DNA of 64,000 nt from Bacillus pseudomycoides (lineage in GTDB: Bacteria; Bacillota; Bacilli; Bacillales; Bacillaceae_G), in NCBI RefSeq assembly GCF_022811845.1, contig NZ_CP064266.1:3162001-3226000 (forward strand), read 5' to 3'. The notes below the pieces were generated by a model. It made no database searches, was not told where the DNA came from, and saw only the letters and a program-made list of their open reading frames with translations. Of the stretch, positions 35,804-44,756 are shown piece after piece (position 1 is the stretch's first letter; every line of letters begins with the position of its first letter). A program made the translations under genes and the position numbers.

Positions 35804-36519
35804 TTTGTTTGCTCCTTATTTGGTGGTATAAATTTGTAACCAATCCCTCTTAAATTAAGAATGAATTTTGGGTGCTTTGGGTCTTCTTCTATTTTTTTTC
35901 GTAATTTAGAAATGTGCATTACGACTGTTTTATCATCTCCGATAGAAGAGGTTCCCCATACATATTCATATAATTGTTCGGCAGTAAAAATCCGGTTTGG
36001 ATGTGTACACAAAAACGTCAGTAATTCTAATTCCTTTGCTGTACAATGAACAGGTTCTTCATTGACGGTAATAAGACCTTCATCTGGGTAGATTGAAAAT
36101 GAGTGAAAATGTAATTCAGATCTTTCTTCTTTGTTTTCGACTTGAAACATATTTTGTCTGCGGAGTTGTACGTTGATTCTTGCGACAACTTCTAGAGGAT
36201 TGAAAGGTTTTGTAATGTAATCATCTCCTCCGATTCCGAGACCTGTCAATTTATCTAAATCACTGGAACGTGCTGTAATGAATAGAATGGGGGTGGTCGT
36301 ATAATTACGTATTTGCCTACACAACTCAAAGCCATCTATATCAGGAAGCATGACGTCTAGTATAATAATATTGAATACGCGAGATTTAATTAAATCTAAA
36401 GCTTCATTTCCAGTTTCAGCTGTTGTAATATGGGTGAAGTTTTCCTTTTTCAGTGTAATTGAAAGCATGTCCAATATTCCTTTTTCATCATCTACTAAAA
36501 GAATGTTTTCTGTCCTCAT
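35800..36519 (-). CDS. OmpR/PhoB-family response regulator
   Basis: 239 aa. Receiver domain with acidic Asp10/Asp11, phosphoacceptor Asp55 (IIILDVMLPD), Thr in ITARS and Lys in TKPF; C-terminal winged helix (ELELLTFLCTHPNRIFTAEQ, then VMHISKLRKKIEED). Co-transcribed with the kinase. Likely target: the convergent ABC/lipoprotein operon, possibly the NRPS operon. Confidence 0.95.
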   Translation of the reverse strand: MRTENILLVDDEKGILDMLSITLKKENFTHITTAETGNEALDLIKSRVFNIIILDVMLPDIDGFELCRQIRNYTTTPILFITARSSDLDKLTGLGIGGDDYITKPFNPLEVVARINVQLRRQNMFQVENKEERSELHFHSFSIYPDEGLITVNEEPVHCTAKELELLTFLCTHPNRIFTAEQLYEYVWGTSSIGDDKTVVMHISKLRKKIEEDPKHPKFILNLRGIGYKFIPPNKEQTK

Positions 36520-36683
36520 TATGTAACCTACTTTCTGATATTATATTTTTATGTTTTATCTATAAAATATATAGGATTGTTTTCTTCTTAAATAGTTTAT
36601 CATAATTGAAGTGTTTGAAAATATGGAATTTTCGTGTAGAATAATATGTTTTCTTTGAAGAGGGAATGGTAATAATAAAATAA

Positions 36684-36716
36684 ACAACAACGAGACTCTT
36701 TCTCGTTGTTGTTTTT
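36684..36716. terminator. Terminator of lysC (bidirectional hairpin)
   Basis: AACAACAACGAGA pairs perfectly with TCTCGTTGTTGTT around a 5-base loop; T-rich on both sides. It lies just beyond the lysC stop codon on the minus strand. Confidence 0.85.
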
Positions 36717-36732
36717 GAAAACGAATATAGGA

Positions 36733-37227
36733 TTAGTGCATTTGTACTAATGGTTCAATTTTTGCCATAAATGATTGATGAAGTGCTTCTACACCATCTA
36801 CTAAATGGAGGCGATCAATGACAACAGATACTTTAATTTCAGATGTACTTACCATTTTAATATGAATATTTTCGTTTTTTAATGTAGAGAACATATCAGC
36901 GGCAACACCTGGATTGGATACCATACCAGATCCAACAATAGATACTTTAGCTAGATGATTTTCATATTCTACAGATTCATAATGAAGCGTTTCTTCATTT
37001 TGTTCTAATACTTCTAATGTTTCTTTTAAATCACTCGAATGAATAGAGAAGGATAGATGTACAGTACCTTCATTTGTAATGCTTTGAATAATGATATCAA
37101 CATTAATGTGAGCAGTAGCCAATGTAGAGAAAACAGTTGAAAGTGATCCTTGTTCTAATCCTTTAATTGTTACACGTGTAATATTATCTTCAAATGCAAT
37201 ACCTTTTACGATTGATTGTTGTTCCAT
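36733..37227 (-). other. Internal translation start within lysC (beta subunit)
   Basis: On the minus strand AAGGGGAG (complement of 37236-37243) sits 8 bases before an in-frame ATG at 37227-37225. Starting there gives 164 residues (MEQQSIVKGIAFED onward), i.e. the ACT-domain regulatory chain. B. subtilis LysC is known to be an alpha2-beta2 enzyme whose beta chain is made this way. Confidence 0.7.
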
Positions 37228-37962
37228 GTTACATTCTCCCCTTACAATAGTTCCATTTTCTTGTTCCATACTTGAACGAACTTCTAAAACGACGTTATGA
37301 TTTTTAGCGAATTCAACAGCACGTGGGTGCAGTACACCAGCCCCAAGATTTGCGAGTTCTAACATTTCATCATAAGAAATTTCATCTAATTTATAAGCAT
37401 CTTTTACAACGCGTGGATCAGTCGTGTATACGCCTGTTACATCTGTATAAATATCACATTTTTTGGCTTTAAGCGCAGCTGCTAAGGCTACAGCAGTTGT
37501 ATCAGAACCACCACGACCAAGAGTTGTAATTTCGTTTTCTTCGCTTAATCCTTGGAACCCAGCGACAATTACAATTGTTCCTTCTTGTAAATATGATTGA
37601 ATGCGTTCTGTATGAATATCAGTAATCCGTGCGCTACTATGCACAGATTCTGTAGTAATACCAGCTTGCCAACCAGTTAGTGAAATAGCATTGTATCCTT
37701 TTGCTTGCAGTGCCATTGTTAATAGGGAAATGGTTACTTGTTCACCAGTTGTTAGAAGCATGTCCATTTCGCGTTTACTCGGATTTTCAGTAATAGCGGT
37801 AGCGAGTGCAACGAGTTCATCTGTACTTTTTCCCATTGCAGAGACAACTGTAACAACGCCGTGTCCTCGTTCATATTCTTCAATAATTAAATCTGCTACA
37901 TGTTGAATGCGCTGGATACTTCCGACAGAAGTACCACCGAATTTTTGAACAATCGTTTCCAT
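36733..37962 (-). CDS. lysC: Aspartokinase, lysine-regulated
   Basis: 409 aa, the length of Bacillus LysC (aspartokinase II). It phosphorylates aspartate, the first step to lysine, threonine, methionine and diaminopimelate. The kinase domain opens with VQKFGGTSVGS and has GRGGSDTTAVALA; two ACT domains fill the last ~160 residues (VSIVGSGMVSNPGVAADMF). The gene stands alone behind a lysine riboswitch, so lysine lowers its expression. An in-frame ATG with its own Shine-Dalgarno inside the gene would give the separate beta chain, as known for the B. subtilis enzyme. Confidence 0.97.
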   Translation of the reverse strand: METIVQKFGGTSVGSIQRIQHVADLIIEEYERGHGVVTVVSAMGKSTDELVALATAITENPSKREMDMLLTTGEQVTISLLTMALQAKGYNAISLTGWQAGITTESVHSSARITDIHTERIQSYLQEGTIVIVAGFQGLSEENEITTLGRGGSDTTAVALAAALKAKKCDIYTDVTGVYTTDPRVVKDAYKLDEISYDEMLELANLGAGVLHPRAVEFAKNHNVVLEVRSSMEQENGTIVRGECNMEQQSIVKGIAFEDNITRVTIKGLEQGSLSTVFSTLATAHINVDIIIQSITNEGTVHLSFSIHSSDLKETLEVLEQNEETLHYESVEYENHLAKVSIVGSGMVSNPGVAADMFSTLKNENIHIKMVSTSEIKVSVVIDRLHLVDGVEALHQSFMAKIEPLVQMH

Positions 37963-38070
37963 TGCAAATTCCTTCTTTCATCCATTTTTTATCCAAATTA
38001 GGAAAGGTGTAAAAACATATAAGAGCGATATACAAGTCCCTAAGTATTCCTGTAGTTACCGGAAAGAAAA

Positions 38071-38376
38071 ACAAAAAACACCATCTCAAATAGGTGAGGA
38101 TGGTGCTGTTACAGGAAAAGGGAAACAGAAAAAGGAGCTAATAAAAAAACCGCCAAAAAAGGAATATCATATAAAACATGATATCTCTTTTTTGTAGATA
38201 GCTCTTCACATATACACGTCTGTATATATGACAGTTCTGTTTCTATTCGAAAACAGCCCCAATTGATAAATGCAGAGAAATTTATCAATTTCGGCAACAC
38301 TTCCTTTTTTCTAAACTCATCGACATCTCTGTGTCTCCTTTAGAATACTTATAAGCGTTGCAACCTCTATCTCACG
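38071..38376 (-). promoter_or_regulatory. Lysine riboswitch (L-box) with terminator, upstream of lysC
   Basis: Read on the minus strand, the aptamer starts GATAGAGGTTGCAACGC (near 38372), then has AAAGGAGACACAG, GGAAGTGTTGCCGAA and TTGGGGCTG with AGAACTGTCA closing it (to about 38225). These are the conserved L-box blocks. The expression platform ends in a terminator (CACCATC with GATGGTG, then TTTTTT, about 38105-38071), about 110 bases before the lysC start. Lysine binding should favour termination. Confidence 0.92.
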
Positions 38377-38426
38377 TTTTGGGCGAGAGTGTTTGGTTTA
38401 TGAAGTTATTTGGTAACATTTGTTTT

Positions 38427-38455
38427 ATAATAATTAAAATATTTTAGGAAATCAA
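38427..38455 (-). promoter_or_regulatory. Promoter of the lysC leader
   Basis: On the minus strand TTGATT (38455-38450), a 17-base spacer, then TATTAT (38432-38427). It lies about 50 bases before the L-box aptamer, the right place for its start. Confidence 0.6.
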
Positions 38456-38578
38456 GTACTTTATAAATATTTTGAAAATTTAATCTTTTAAATAAATAAA
38501 AAGAATTATTTGAAAAATATAGATAGAATTGGATTATATATATACATTAGTAATATAGATGGATGGGAGGGCGAGAGG

Positions 38579-39487
38579 GTGAAGAAGCAGAAACCGATTT
38601 ATGTTCAAACAGAAATGGAAACAAGGATGGACGAATTATGGAAGTATACACAAAATCCAACGTTACATACAGAGTGGGATGCTCGTTTTACTGAAATATC
38701 ATATTTGGAGAAACAAGAAAACGCACCACAACGCTTTTTATACAAAACGAAAATTGGCTTTGGACTTGAAATAGCTGGTGAAGGGGAATCGGTAGGGGAA
38801 TTACAAAAGGAAACAGGAGAAAGAATATCTTCACTAAAATTTTGGACATACAGTGAACTTTCATTGATAAAAATAGGAAGGGGCTATTGGAAATATACAC
38901 CGAATGGAAAAAATATTTGTTTTGAAACGCAGTATGATTATGAGACGAGGTTTAGAGGTGTAGGGAGAATTATAGATTCATATGTATTTCGGCCGCTATT
39001 AGGGTGGGCTACAGCATGGAGTTTTGACGCTTTAAAGTTATGGCTAGAAAAGGGACTGCATCCCCGCTTATTAATAAGAAAAACGATTATGTATTGGCTT
39101 ACGTGTTTCTTACTAGCATTTGTATGGGGGTATCAAGGGCTTGTACCTAAAGTGCTTTTTGCTCATCCGGAAGAAATCAGGATGCTTTCTGCACTTATTG
39201 GTTTAAGCGAAAATAGCATTCTTACTCTTAAAATAATTGGTTTTTTAGAAATAGGATTCGGGATCATATGGTTGTTGCCATTTGAAAAAAGTAGATTGTT
39301 TTTATTTCATATTTTTATTCTAATAGGCTTGGCCGTTGCAGCAGGGCTCACAAATATTTTAAGTTTTATCCAACCATTTAACCCCATCACCTTAAATCTT
39401 ATATTAATTGGATTATCAGTTATTGGTTATATAAACAGTGGTGATTTACCAAGAGCGAAAAATTGTAAGAGAAAAAGAAAGGGGTAA
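38579..39487 (+). CDS. yndG: SRPBCC/DoxX-like membrane protein (YndG-like)
   Basis: 302 aa from GTG 38579, chosen because GGGAGG lies 8 bases upstream; an upstream TTG at 38510 has no ribosome site. The N-terminal ~150 residues resemble a START/SRPBCC cavity domain (WDARFTEISYLEK, then FWTYSELSLIKIGRGYWKY). The C-terminal half has four membrane segments like DoxX. With the two following genes it matches the B. subtilis yndG-yndH-yndJ order. Biochemical role unknown. It begins a three-gene operon with 4-base gaps or overlaps. Confidence 0.8.
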   Translation: MKKQKPIYVQTEMETRMDELWKYTQNPTLHTEWDARFTEISYLEKQENAPQRFLYKTKIGFGLEIAGEGESVGELQKETGERISSLKFWTYSELSLIKIGRGYWKYTPNGKNICFETQYDYETRFRGVGRIIDSYVFRPLLGWATAWSFDALKLWLEKGLHPRLLIRKTIMYWLTCFLLAFVWGYQGLVPKVLFAHPEEIRMLSALIGLSENSILTLKIIGFLEIGFGIIWLLPFEKSRLFLFHIFILIGLAVAAGLTNILSFIQPFNPITLNLILIGLSVIGYINSGDLPRAKNCKRKRKG

Positions 39488-39491
39488 ATGC

Positions 39492-40112
39492 GTGGCTAGC
39501 ATCTATGAACGATTATTAGGAGAATCTTATCAGCAGCTACATCCAAAATTACAAAAACGTTATGCAATTACGGAAAACAATCATTTTATAGGTGAAGGGA
39601 AAATGGATGAAATTGATGAAGGATCATTTCTTGTCAAAATGCTTTTAAGAGTTGCATCGAAGTTTCGCATGTTCTTTTCAGAAAGAGGAAAAGAAGTGCC
39701 GTTTACGATACATAATACTGCTGAAAAGGATGCGAAAGGAAATGTTTTTGTAAGGTGGAATCGAATGTTTCAGTTCGGTAACAAAAAACGTTACTTCAAT
39801 GCTGTTATGTACTTGGATACGAAGCAGAATGAAATTATTGATTACTTTGGTGAACCGCATTTGCTTGTATCAACACTGGCATTTTATGTTGATAAAGTAG
39901 GGGCAATGCATATCTCATCAAAAAAACAATGGTTTTACATACTTGGGAAGAAAATACCATTACCGAAATTTTTATATGGAGAGGCGAAAATTACAGAGAG
40001 CTATGATGATGCCTTAAATTGTTATAAAATTCATGTTCAAGTACGAAATCCCTTACTTGGCCTGCTTTTTTCTTATGAGGGAACGTTTATAGAAAGGGAT
40101 CAAAACAGATGA
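39492..40112 (+). CDS. yndH: DUF4166-domain protein (YndH-like)
   Basis: 206 aa from GTG 39492, with AAAGGGG 8 bases upstream; the longer frame from 39438 would overlap yndG. The sequence begins ASIYERLLGESYQQLHPKLQKRY, the conserved opening of DUF4166 proteins, and is soluble and beta-rich. It starts 4 bases after yndG stops and overlaps yndJ by 4 bases. Function unknown. Confidence 0.8.
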   Translation: MASIYERLLGESYQQLHPKLQKRYAITENNHFIGEGKMDEIDEGSFLVKMLLRVASKFRMFFSERGKEVPFTIHNTAEKDAKGNVFVRWNRMFQFGNKKRYFNAVMYLDTKQNEIIDYFGEPHLLVSTLAFYVDKVGAMHISSKKQWFYILGKKIPLPKFLYGEAKITESYDDALNCYKIHVQVRNPLLGLLFSYEGTFIERDQNR

Positions 40113-41725
40113 AAAATATAGTTGTTGGACTTATTTGTTATATGATTTTTCTTATATTAGAATGGTCGAAACTAAATCCTATAGAATCAATTATATTGCT
40201 ATCTATTCTTCTATTCATACCAATGTCACTTTGTATTATTGATAAGGAGAAAAGAGATGGGTCTCAGGTTTTATTTTATAAAACGGTATCGTTACTTTAT
40301 CCAGTTGCTGCAATCAGTGCGATGCTTGCCTTTATAACAGATTATTTTTTATTTGCAATGATTTGGTTTATATATACAGGCATTATTGCATTATTCGGCG
40401 TAAGTAGGTTATTAGAAAGAGGACGGAAGCCGTTAGAAGAGACTGCAATTGATAGTGGGTTTATTTATTTGTTTTTAGGGGGTTTTTGGTTCTTTGCCTC
40501 TGTAACAAATCTATCAATTATGCAGTTTAGTTCTGACATCGTTTTACTTACGGCAGCTCACTTTCATTATTCAGCATTTTTACTTCCTTTATCTGTAGGA
40601 TTACTCGGAAGAAAGCAACAAAGGAAAAGTAAATTATATAGGGTTGTTACATTTATTATTATAATCTCACCGATGACGGTGGCGATTGGTATTACGTATT
40701 CAAGGACATTCGAATTTTTTGCCGTATTAGTCTATCTCATTTCACTTTATGCCTATGGTATTTATGTATGGAAAACAAAATTTACTTCGATAATTGCAAA
40801 AATACTTCTAATCATTTCATCGAGTACACTTATGATAACGATTTTGTTTTCACTCGTATACTCATATGGAAACTTCAAACAAGTTATGACGATCACCATT
40901 GCACAAATGGTTTGGATTCATGGTGTTGTGAATGGCTTTGGGGTAGCATTGCCTGCCGTTGTTGCTTGGATGCTTGAAAGGAATGTGCCAGCTTACATTC
41001 ATTATGGAAAACCGATGAGTCGTATGAAGGGGAAAATGAATGTGGAAGGAACGAATGTCGTAGAAGAGAAGATATATACAGGTCTTGTAAATCAAATGAG
41101 TGATTTTCATAGTATGCAGTTTGATGAAAGAAAAGTAGCTCCACTTATCATAGATTTTTATGAGCATACGAAAAATTATCAATTAAAAGCAAATATTACG
41201 TGGTCTCGCTGGTTTCGTCCCTTTGCCTTTCTCTATGAAAAAGTTAGTAGACATATGCAACAAATTCATTTAGGAATGGGAAATAGATGGGAAGTGATGC
41301 ATGGGAATATCATTACGATAAAAGATGAGCGAGATGGTAGAGAAGATGTGAGGGCATGGATCAGAAAAAATGAGCATGATGAAACAATTTTTGTAGCCCT
41401 TTACTCGCAGCATACATATAACGGAGAGACATATATGAATATTGCGTTGCCATTACCATATTCGAATATGACAGGTATTTTAAAATTACGTAATGATAAC
41501 AAGGATCTTATCATTACTAGCCAGTTAAGAAAAAGCACAAAAGGAGACGAAGGGATTTATTTACATACTCGTTTCTTTACGCTTCGATTACCATTAGCTG
41601 AGACGTTTACGATAAAAGAAGAAAATGATAAGACTTTGACAGCGCATCATCAAATGTGGATGTTTGGTGTGAGTTTTTTAGAGATTGATTATGAGATTGA
41701 GAGAGCGAAGGAGAGTAGACATTAA
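40109..41725 (+). CDS. yndJ: YndJ-family membrane protein
   Basis: 538 aa. About ten membrane segments in the first 310 residues, then a ~220-residue cytoplasmic domain (about 330-530) containing FDERKVAPLIIDFYEHT. This two-part layout and the preceding yndG/yndH genes identify the YndJ family. It is annotated as a putative transporter elsewhere without a known substrate. ATGA overlap with yndH implies coupled translation. Confidence 0.85.
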   Translation: MKNIVVGLICYMIFLILEWSKLNPIESIILLSILLFIPMSLCIIDKEKRDGSQVLFYKTVSLLYPVAAISAMLAFITDYFLFAMIWFIYTGIIALFGVSRLLERGRKPLEETAIDSGFIYLFLGGFWFFASVTNLSIMQFSSDIVLLTAAHFHYSAFLLPLSVGLLGRKQQRKSKLYRVVTFIIIISPMTVAIGITYSRTFEFFAVLVYLISLYAYGIYVWKTKFTSIIAKILLIISSSTLMITILFSLVYSYGNFKQVMTITIAQMVWIHGVVNGFGVALPAVVAWMLERNVPAYIHYGKPMSRMKGKMNVEGTNVVEEKIYTGLVNQMSDFHSMQFDERKVAPLIIDFYEHTKNYQLKANITWSRWFRPFAFLYEKVSRHMQQIHLGMGNRWEVMHGNIITIKDERDGREDVRAWIRKNEHDETIFVALYSQHTYNGETYMNIALPLPYSNMTGILKLRNDNKDLIITSQLRKSTKGDEGIYLHTRFFTLRLPLAETFTIKEENDKTLTAHHQMWMFGVSFLEIDYEIERAKESRH

Positions 41726-41738
41726 AATATGTTTGTGT

Positions 41739-41768
41739 ACAAGGCTTGGAGAATCTTCCAAGCCTTGT
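41739..41768 (+). terminator. Hairpin after yndJ
   Basis: ACAAGGCTTGGA and TCCAAGCCTTGT, perfect 12-bp arms around 6 bases, but followed by ATTATGTG rather than a T run. Confidence 0.6.
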
Positions 41769-42039
41769 ATTATGTGTGTGTAACTGTAAGGGATACTTGT
41801 TTATCCAGTCAGTACACATAATGATATACTCCTTCTCTCCAAATGATACTTCCTATTATATTTTAAAATATTTTTAATTTCATGAATTGAATTCAGTTAT
41901 AGATTGTTTATAAGTAGTATTTTACATTGAAATGTATTGATATTTTGTGTGTAAAAGTCTTAATAATTTTAAAAAATAGAAAATTAAATGTTATAATAAA
42001 AGGAAAAATAAGGAAGATGTTTAGAGGAAGGGGATACAT
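41769..42039. other. AT-rich intergenic region upstream of an MFS gene
   Basis: No ORF of note. A TATAAT at 41992-41997 with a weak -35 could drive the MFS gene at 42040. Confidence 0.35.
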
Positions 42040-43302
42040 ATGCAAGGAGAGGTACAAACGGAAAATAAGGGGAGTTATGTAAGTAATTTATTGTTACCTG
42101 TTACAAAATCACGCTATTTTACTTTTTTATGGATCGGGCAACTTCTTTCCGTTCTAGGAAGCTCTATTACAATGGTAATTCTTCCAGTAGTCGTATATAC
42201 GTTAACAGGTTCAACAGTTGTTATGGGAATGACGATGGCTATGTATATGCTACCGAATATTCTTGTCTTACCGTTTTCTGGATTAATCGTTGATCGTATA
42301 AATCGAGTTAAGTTAATGTTATGTACGGATATTGTTCGGTGCATATTGATGATAACACTTGCGGTGCTTATGTTTACAGATACTTTAACAATCACGATTT
42401 TATATGTACTAGTAGCAATATATGGACTAATGGAAGGGTTATTTCAACCGGCATATGCAGCAGTGCGAGCAAGGGTATTTGTGCCAGAAATTCGGAATGC
42501 CGCTAACGCATTAACGCAAATGAGTAACCAAGGCGTTCGTTTAATAGGTCCAGCGCTTGGTGGTCTTATTGTTTCGGTTGCATCGGCGGGAATTGGATTT
42601 GGTTTAGATGCATTGACCTATTTGCTGTCTTTTATTTGTTTATTGTTTTTAAAGGATGTAACGGCTAAAAAAGTACAGGAACAGACAAATCAAAAAATGA
42701 ATTTCAAAAAAGATTTTACAGAAGGCATTGTTGTCTTAAAAAGCCATCCCTGGCTTTGGATTACAATTTTAGCATTTTCATTTATTAATATTTGTTACGC
42801 GGGAATTATCGTTGTATTAATCCCTTGGTTATTTAATGTACATCATCAGTTTGAACCGTTCGTCTATGGACTTGGAATGGCGTGTTCTGGAGCTGGGGCT
42901 GTTGTGGCAGCTCTTATTTTTGGCGGGAGACAGAGGTGGCATAAACGAGGATTGCTTGCCTATGGAGGTGTCCTTATTAGTGGGATGTCACTTTTACTAA
43001 TGCCTTTTGTTTCATGGGCTCCAGGATTAATAGGGTTAATGGCATTAGAAGGGTTTGGGATTATGATTTTTGGCCTAATATGGGAAACGAGCTTACAAGA
43101 ACTTGTGCCAGAAGAAGCGTTTGGAAGAGTAGCAAGTCTTGATATGTTAGGATCGTTTGCATTATTACCGTTAGGTTATTTAGTTGTCGGCTGGTTGGCG
43201 AATATAATTGGTGGTACTGTGACGGTTACGATTTTAGCCATTGCAGCAATTGCCGTAGTAGTAATCGCACTACTTGTTCCGAGTATTCGCCAATTTGATT
43301 AA
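42040..43302 (+). CDS. MFS transporter, DHA3-type multidrug/macrolide exporter
   Basis: 420 aa, twelve predicted membrane segments. Motif A appears as GLIVDRINRVKLM, and the second half has LQELVPEEAFGRVASLDMLGS, as in MefA/YfmI-like proteins. GAGGAAGGGG precedes the ATG. It resembles the exporter at 5012 in class but shares little sequence. Substrate unknown. Confidence 0.88.
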   Translation: MQGEVQTENKGSYVSNLLLPVTKSRYFTFLWIGQLLSVLGSSITMVILPVVVYTLTGSTVVMGMTMAMYMLPNILVLPFSGLIVDRINRVKLMLCTDIVRCILMITLAVLMFTDTLTITILYVLVAIYGLMEGLFQPAYAAVRARVFVPEIRNAANALTQMSNQGVRLIGPALGGLIVSVASAGIGFGLDALTYLLSFICLLFLKDVTAKKVQEQTNQKMNFKKDFTEGIVVLKSHPWLWITILAFSFINICYAGIIVVLIPWLFNVHHQFEPFVYGLGMACSGAGAVVAALIFGGRQRWHKRGLLAYGGVLISGMSLLLMPFVSWAPGLIGLMALEGFGIMIFGLIWETSLQELVPEEAFGRVASLDMLGSFALLPLGYLVVGWLANIIGGTVTVTILAIAAIAVVVIALLVPSIRQFD

Positions 43303-43319
43303 TAGATGCGAACAAAAAA

Positions 43320-43352
43320 ACAGTAAGCTCCGTTAAACGATAGAGCTTACTG
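43320..43352. terminator. Bidirectional terminator between convergent genes
   Basis: ACAGTAAGCTC with GAGCTTACTGT around 11 bases. A run of A upstream becomes a T run on the minus strand. The minus-strand gene's stop codon lies inside the stem. Confidence 0.7.
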
Positions 43353-43808
43353 TTCATTAAATAAGAATGTTTGTGTAAATTGCTGTTCTGCTTTTTCTGG
43401 GTGACCGTTATAACTAAATTGATTTTCTTCCCAGCTAATAACAATGTCAAATGAATTGGCGTCTTCATATAATGGGAATTTCATTTGTGTAAAACTAGTT
43501 TGTCTATATGACACACTCATATCAGACTTGTTAAAAGGCTTGAAAGCGGCTTTTGATTTTGGATTATTGTGGCGTATCTCCACTGATACATTAGATACGT
43601 CTTTGCCGATATTTTTTATAAGCAAGCTGTATGTACGAAACATATCTTCTTTTGATTGCGATATTTGAGGATTTTTAGCTTTATCAACTTCAATATACCA
43701 CTGCTTAGATTTTGATGTAGCAGGAAGCTCTGTAAAAGTAAAAGCGCTTGTTTGAAGTGGAACTGCAAAACATAGGAAAGCAAGTAAGAATAATATTTTT
43801 CTTGTCAT
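43347..43808 (-). CDS. Small secreted protein of unknown function
   Basis: 153 aa. An N-terminal signal peptide (MTRKILFLLAFLCFAVPLQ, with likely cleavage after SAF or TSA) is followed by a beta-rich domain (YSLLIKNIGKDVSNVSVEIRH, FDIVISWEEN) like small immunoglobulin-fold or FxLYD-type extracellular domains. I do not recognise the family. It is monocistronic, ends in a shared terminator, and has no obvious partner. Confidence 0.75.
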   Translation of the reverse strand: MTRKILFLLAFLCFAVPLQTSAFTFTELPATSKSKQWYIEVDKAKNPQISQSKEDMFRTYSLLIKNIGKDVSNVSVEIRHNNPKSKAAFKPFNKSDMSVSYRQTSFTQMKFPLYEDANSFDIVISWEENQFSYNGHPEKAEQQFTQTFLFNEQ

Positions 43809-43962
43809 GTATGATTCTCCAATTCGTTACAGCTAATAGTTTTGATTTTGTTAGCATTTGCTAATTGGAAAGGAGTTATGCACGCATATTTGATTTAACA
43901 GTTAGAGAAAAGTGATGTTACGTTCATCTTTAGTTTGTGAATGAAAGTGGATATATCAGTGC

Positions 43963-44001
43963 AAAAAAAGACTGTGTAGAATTTTTCTACACAGTCTTTT
44001 T
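43963..44001 (+). terminator. Strong terminator with no gene in front
   Basis: AAAAAGACTGTGTAGAA with TCTACACAGTCTTTTT, 13+ bp and symmetrical. The preceding plus-strand stretch is only the promoter region of the minus-strand secreted protein, so it could end a short RNA or insulate the PadR gene. Confidence 0.7.
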
Positions 44002-44064
44002 GTATTTAAATGTTTTAAAGAATGTGAAATTAATTGGTTGCATTTTACAAATACTAAAATATAA

Positions 44065-44115
44065 CATATAATCAACAATCATATTAACGATGTTAATATG
44101 ATTGTTGATTATATG
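44065..44115. promoter_or_regulatory. 51-bp perfect palindrome in front of padR-type gene
   Basis: Arms of 24 bases (44065-44088 and 44092-44115) are exact reverse complements with only GAT between. The arm begins CATATAATCAACAATC. It ends 18 bases before the PadR start codon, i.e. over the promoter/leader. It lacks a T run and is most simply an operator for the adjacent regulator. Confidence 0.8.
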
Positions 44116-44133
44116 AATTGCGAGGTGTCTTGA

Positions 44134-44661
44134 ATGAAAGGAAGAGACGTTGTTTTAGGGTTATTGATGGAAAAAGAGTTGTCTGGCTATGACATAAAAA
44201 TTGTATTTGAAGATGTGTTCACTCATTTCTTTGATGGAAGCTTCGGTATGATTTATCCAACTTTAAGACAGTTAGAGAAGGAAGGGAAAATTAAAAAGGA
44301 GGTTATAATGCAAGAAGGAAAGCCAAATAAGAAGATGTACTTCATAACGGATGAAGGAAGAGAAGAGTTTTATCAATATATGAAGACTGATGTAGAGAAG
44401 GATGTGTTACGTTCGGACTTTTTAATGCGAATGTATTTTGGTAATTATGCTGATGGAGAGACAATGAAGAGATGGATTGAAGAAGAAATTGAAAGGAAAG
44501 AAGCATATATTGCAGATCTTCGCTTGAAATATGAGAAATGGAGAGAGGGTATAACATTTGTAGAGGAGATTTCGCTCGATGTTGGTATTGCATCGTATGC
44601 TGCGCAAGTTGAGACATTAAAGAAGAAATTAGTCCAGCTTACATTAGGAGAAAGGTTTTAA
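44134..44661 (+). CDS. PadR-family transcriptional regulator
   Basis: 175 aa. The N-terminal winged helix has the PadR pattern (LGLLMEKELSGYDIKIVFED, then MIYPTLRQLEKEGKI and GKPNKKMYFITDEG). The C-terminal VirR-type part is long charged helices (WIEEEIERKEAYIADLRLKYEKW) for dimerization. GAGGTG lies upstream of ATG 44134. The long palindrome just before it implies autoregulation. It has no co-directional partner gene, so its other targets are elsewhere or are the neighbouring genes. Confidence 0.93.
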   Translation: MKGRDVVLGLLMEKELSGYDIKIVFEDVFTHFFDGSFGMIYPTLRQLEKEGKIKKEVIMQEGKPNKKMYFITDEGREEFYQYMKTDVEKDVLRSDFLMRMYFGNYADGETMKRWIEEEIERKEAYIADLRLKYEKWREGITFVEEISLDVGIASYAAQVETLKKKLVQLTLGERF

Positions 44662-44692
44662 TGAGTAAAGGTTAGAAAGTAAGTTTAATTAG

Positions 44693-44734
44693 AGAAAAAC
44701 ATTCTGCAGCTGCATTAGTGGAATGTTTTTCTGT
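44693..44734. terminator. Terminator between PadR and SMI1 genes
   Basis: AGAAAAACATTC with GAATGTTTTTCT; T and A runs make it usable in both directions for these convergent genes. Confidence 0.75.
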
Positions 44735-44756
44735 TTTATATCAAGTAACTACTAAC

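Noticed and set aside
38109..38300. Minus-strand open frame of 63 codons in the lysC leader
   Set aside because: It lies within the lysine riboswitch; the RNA structure explains the sequence.
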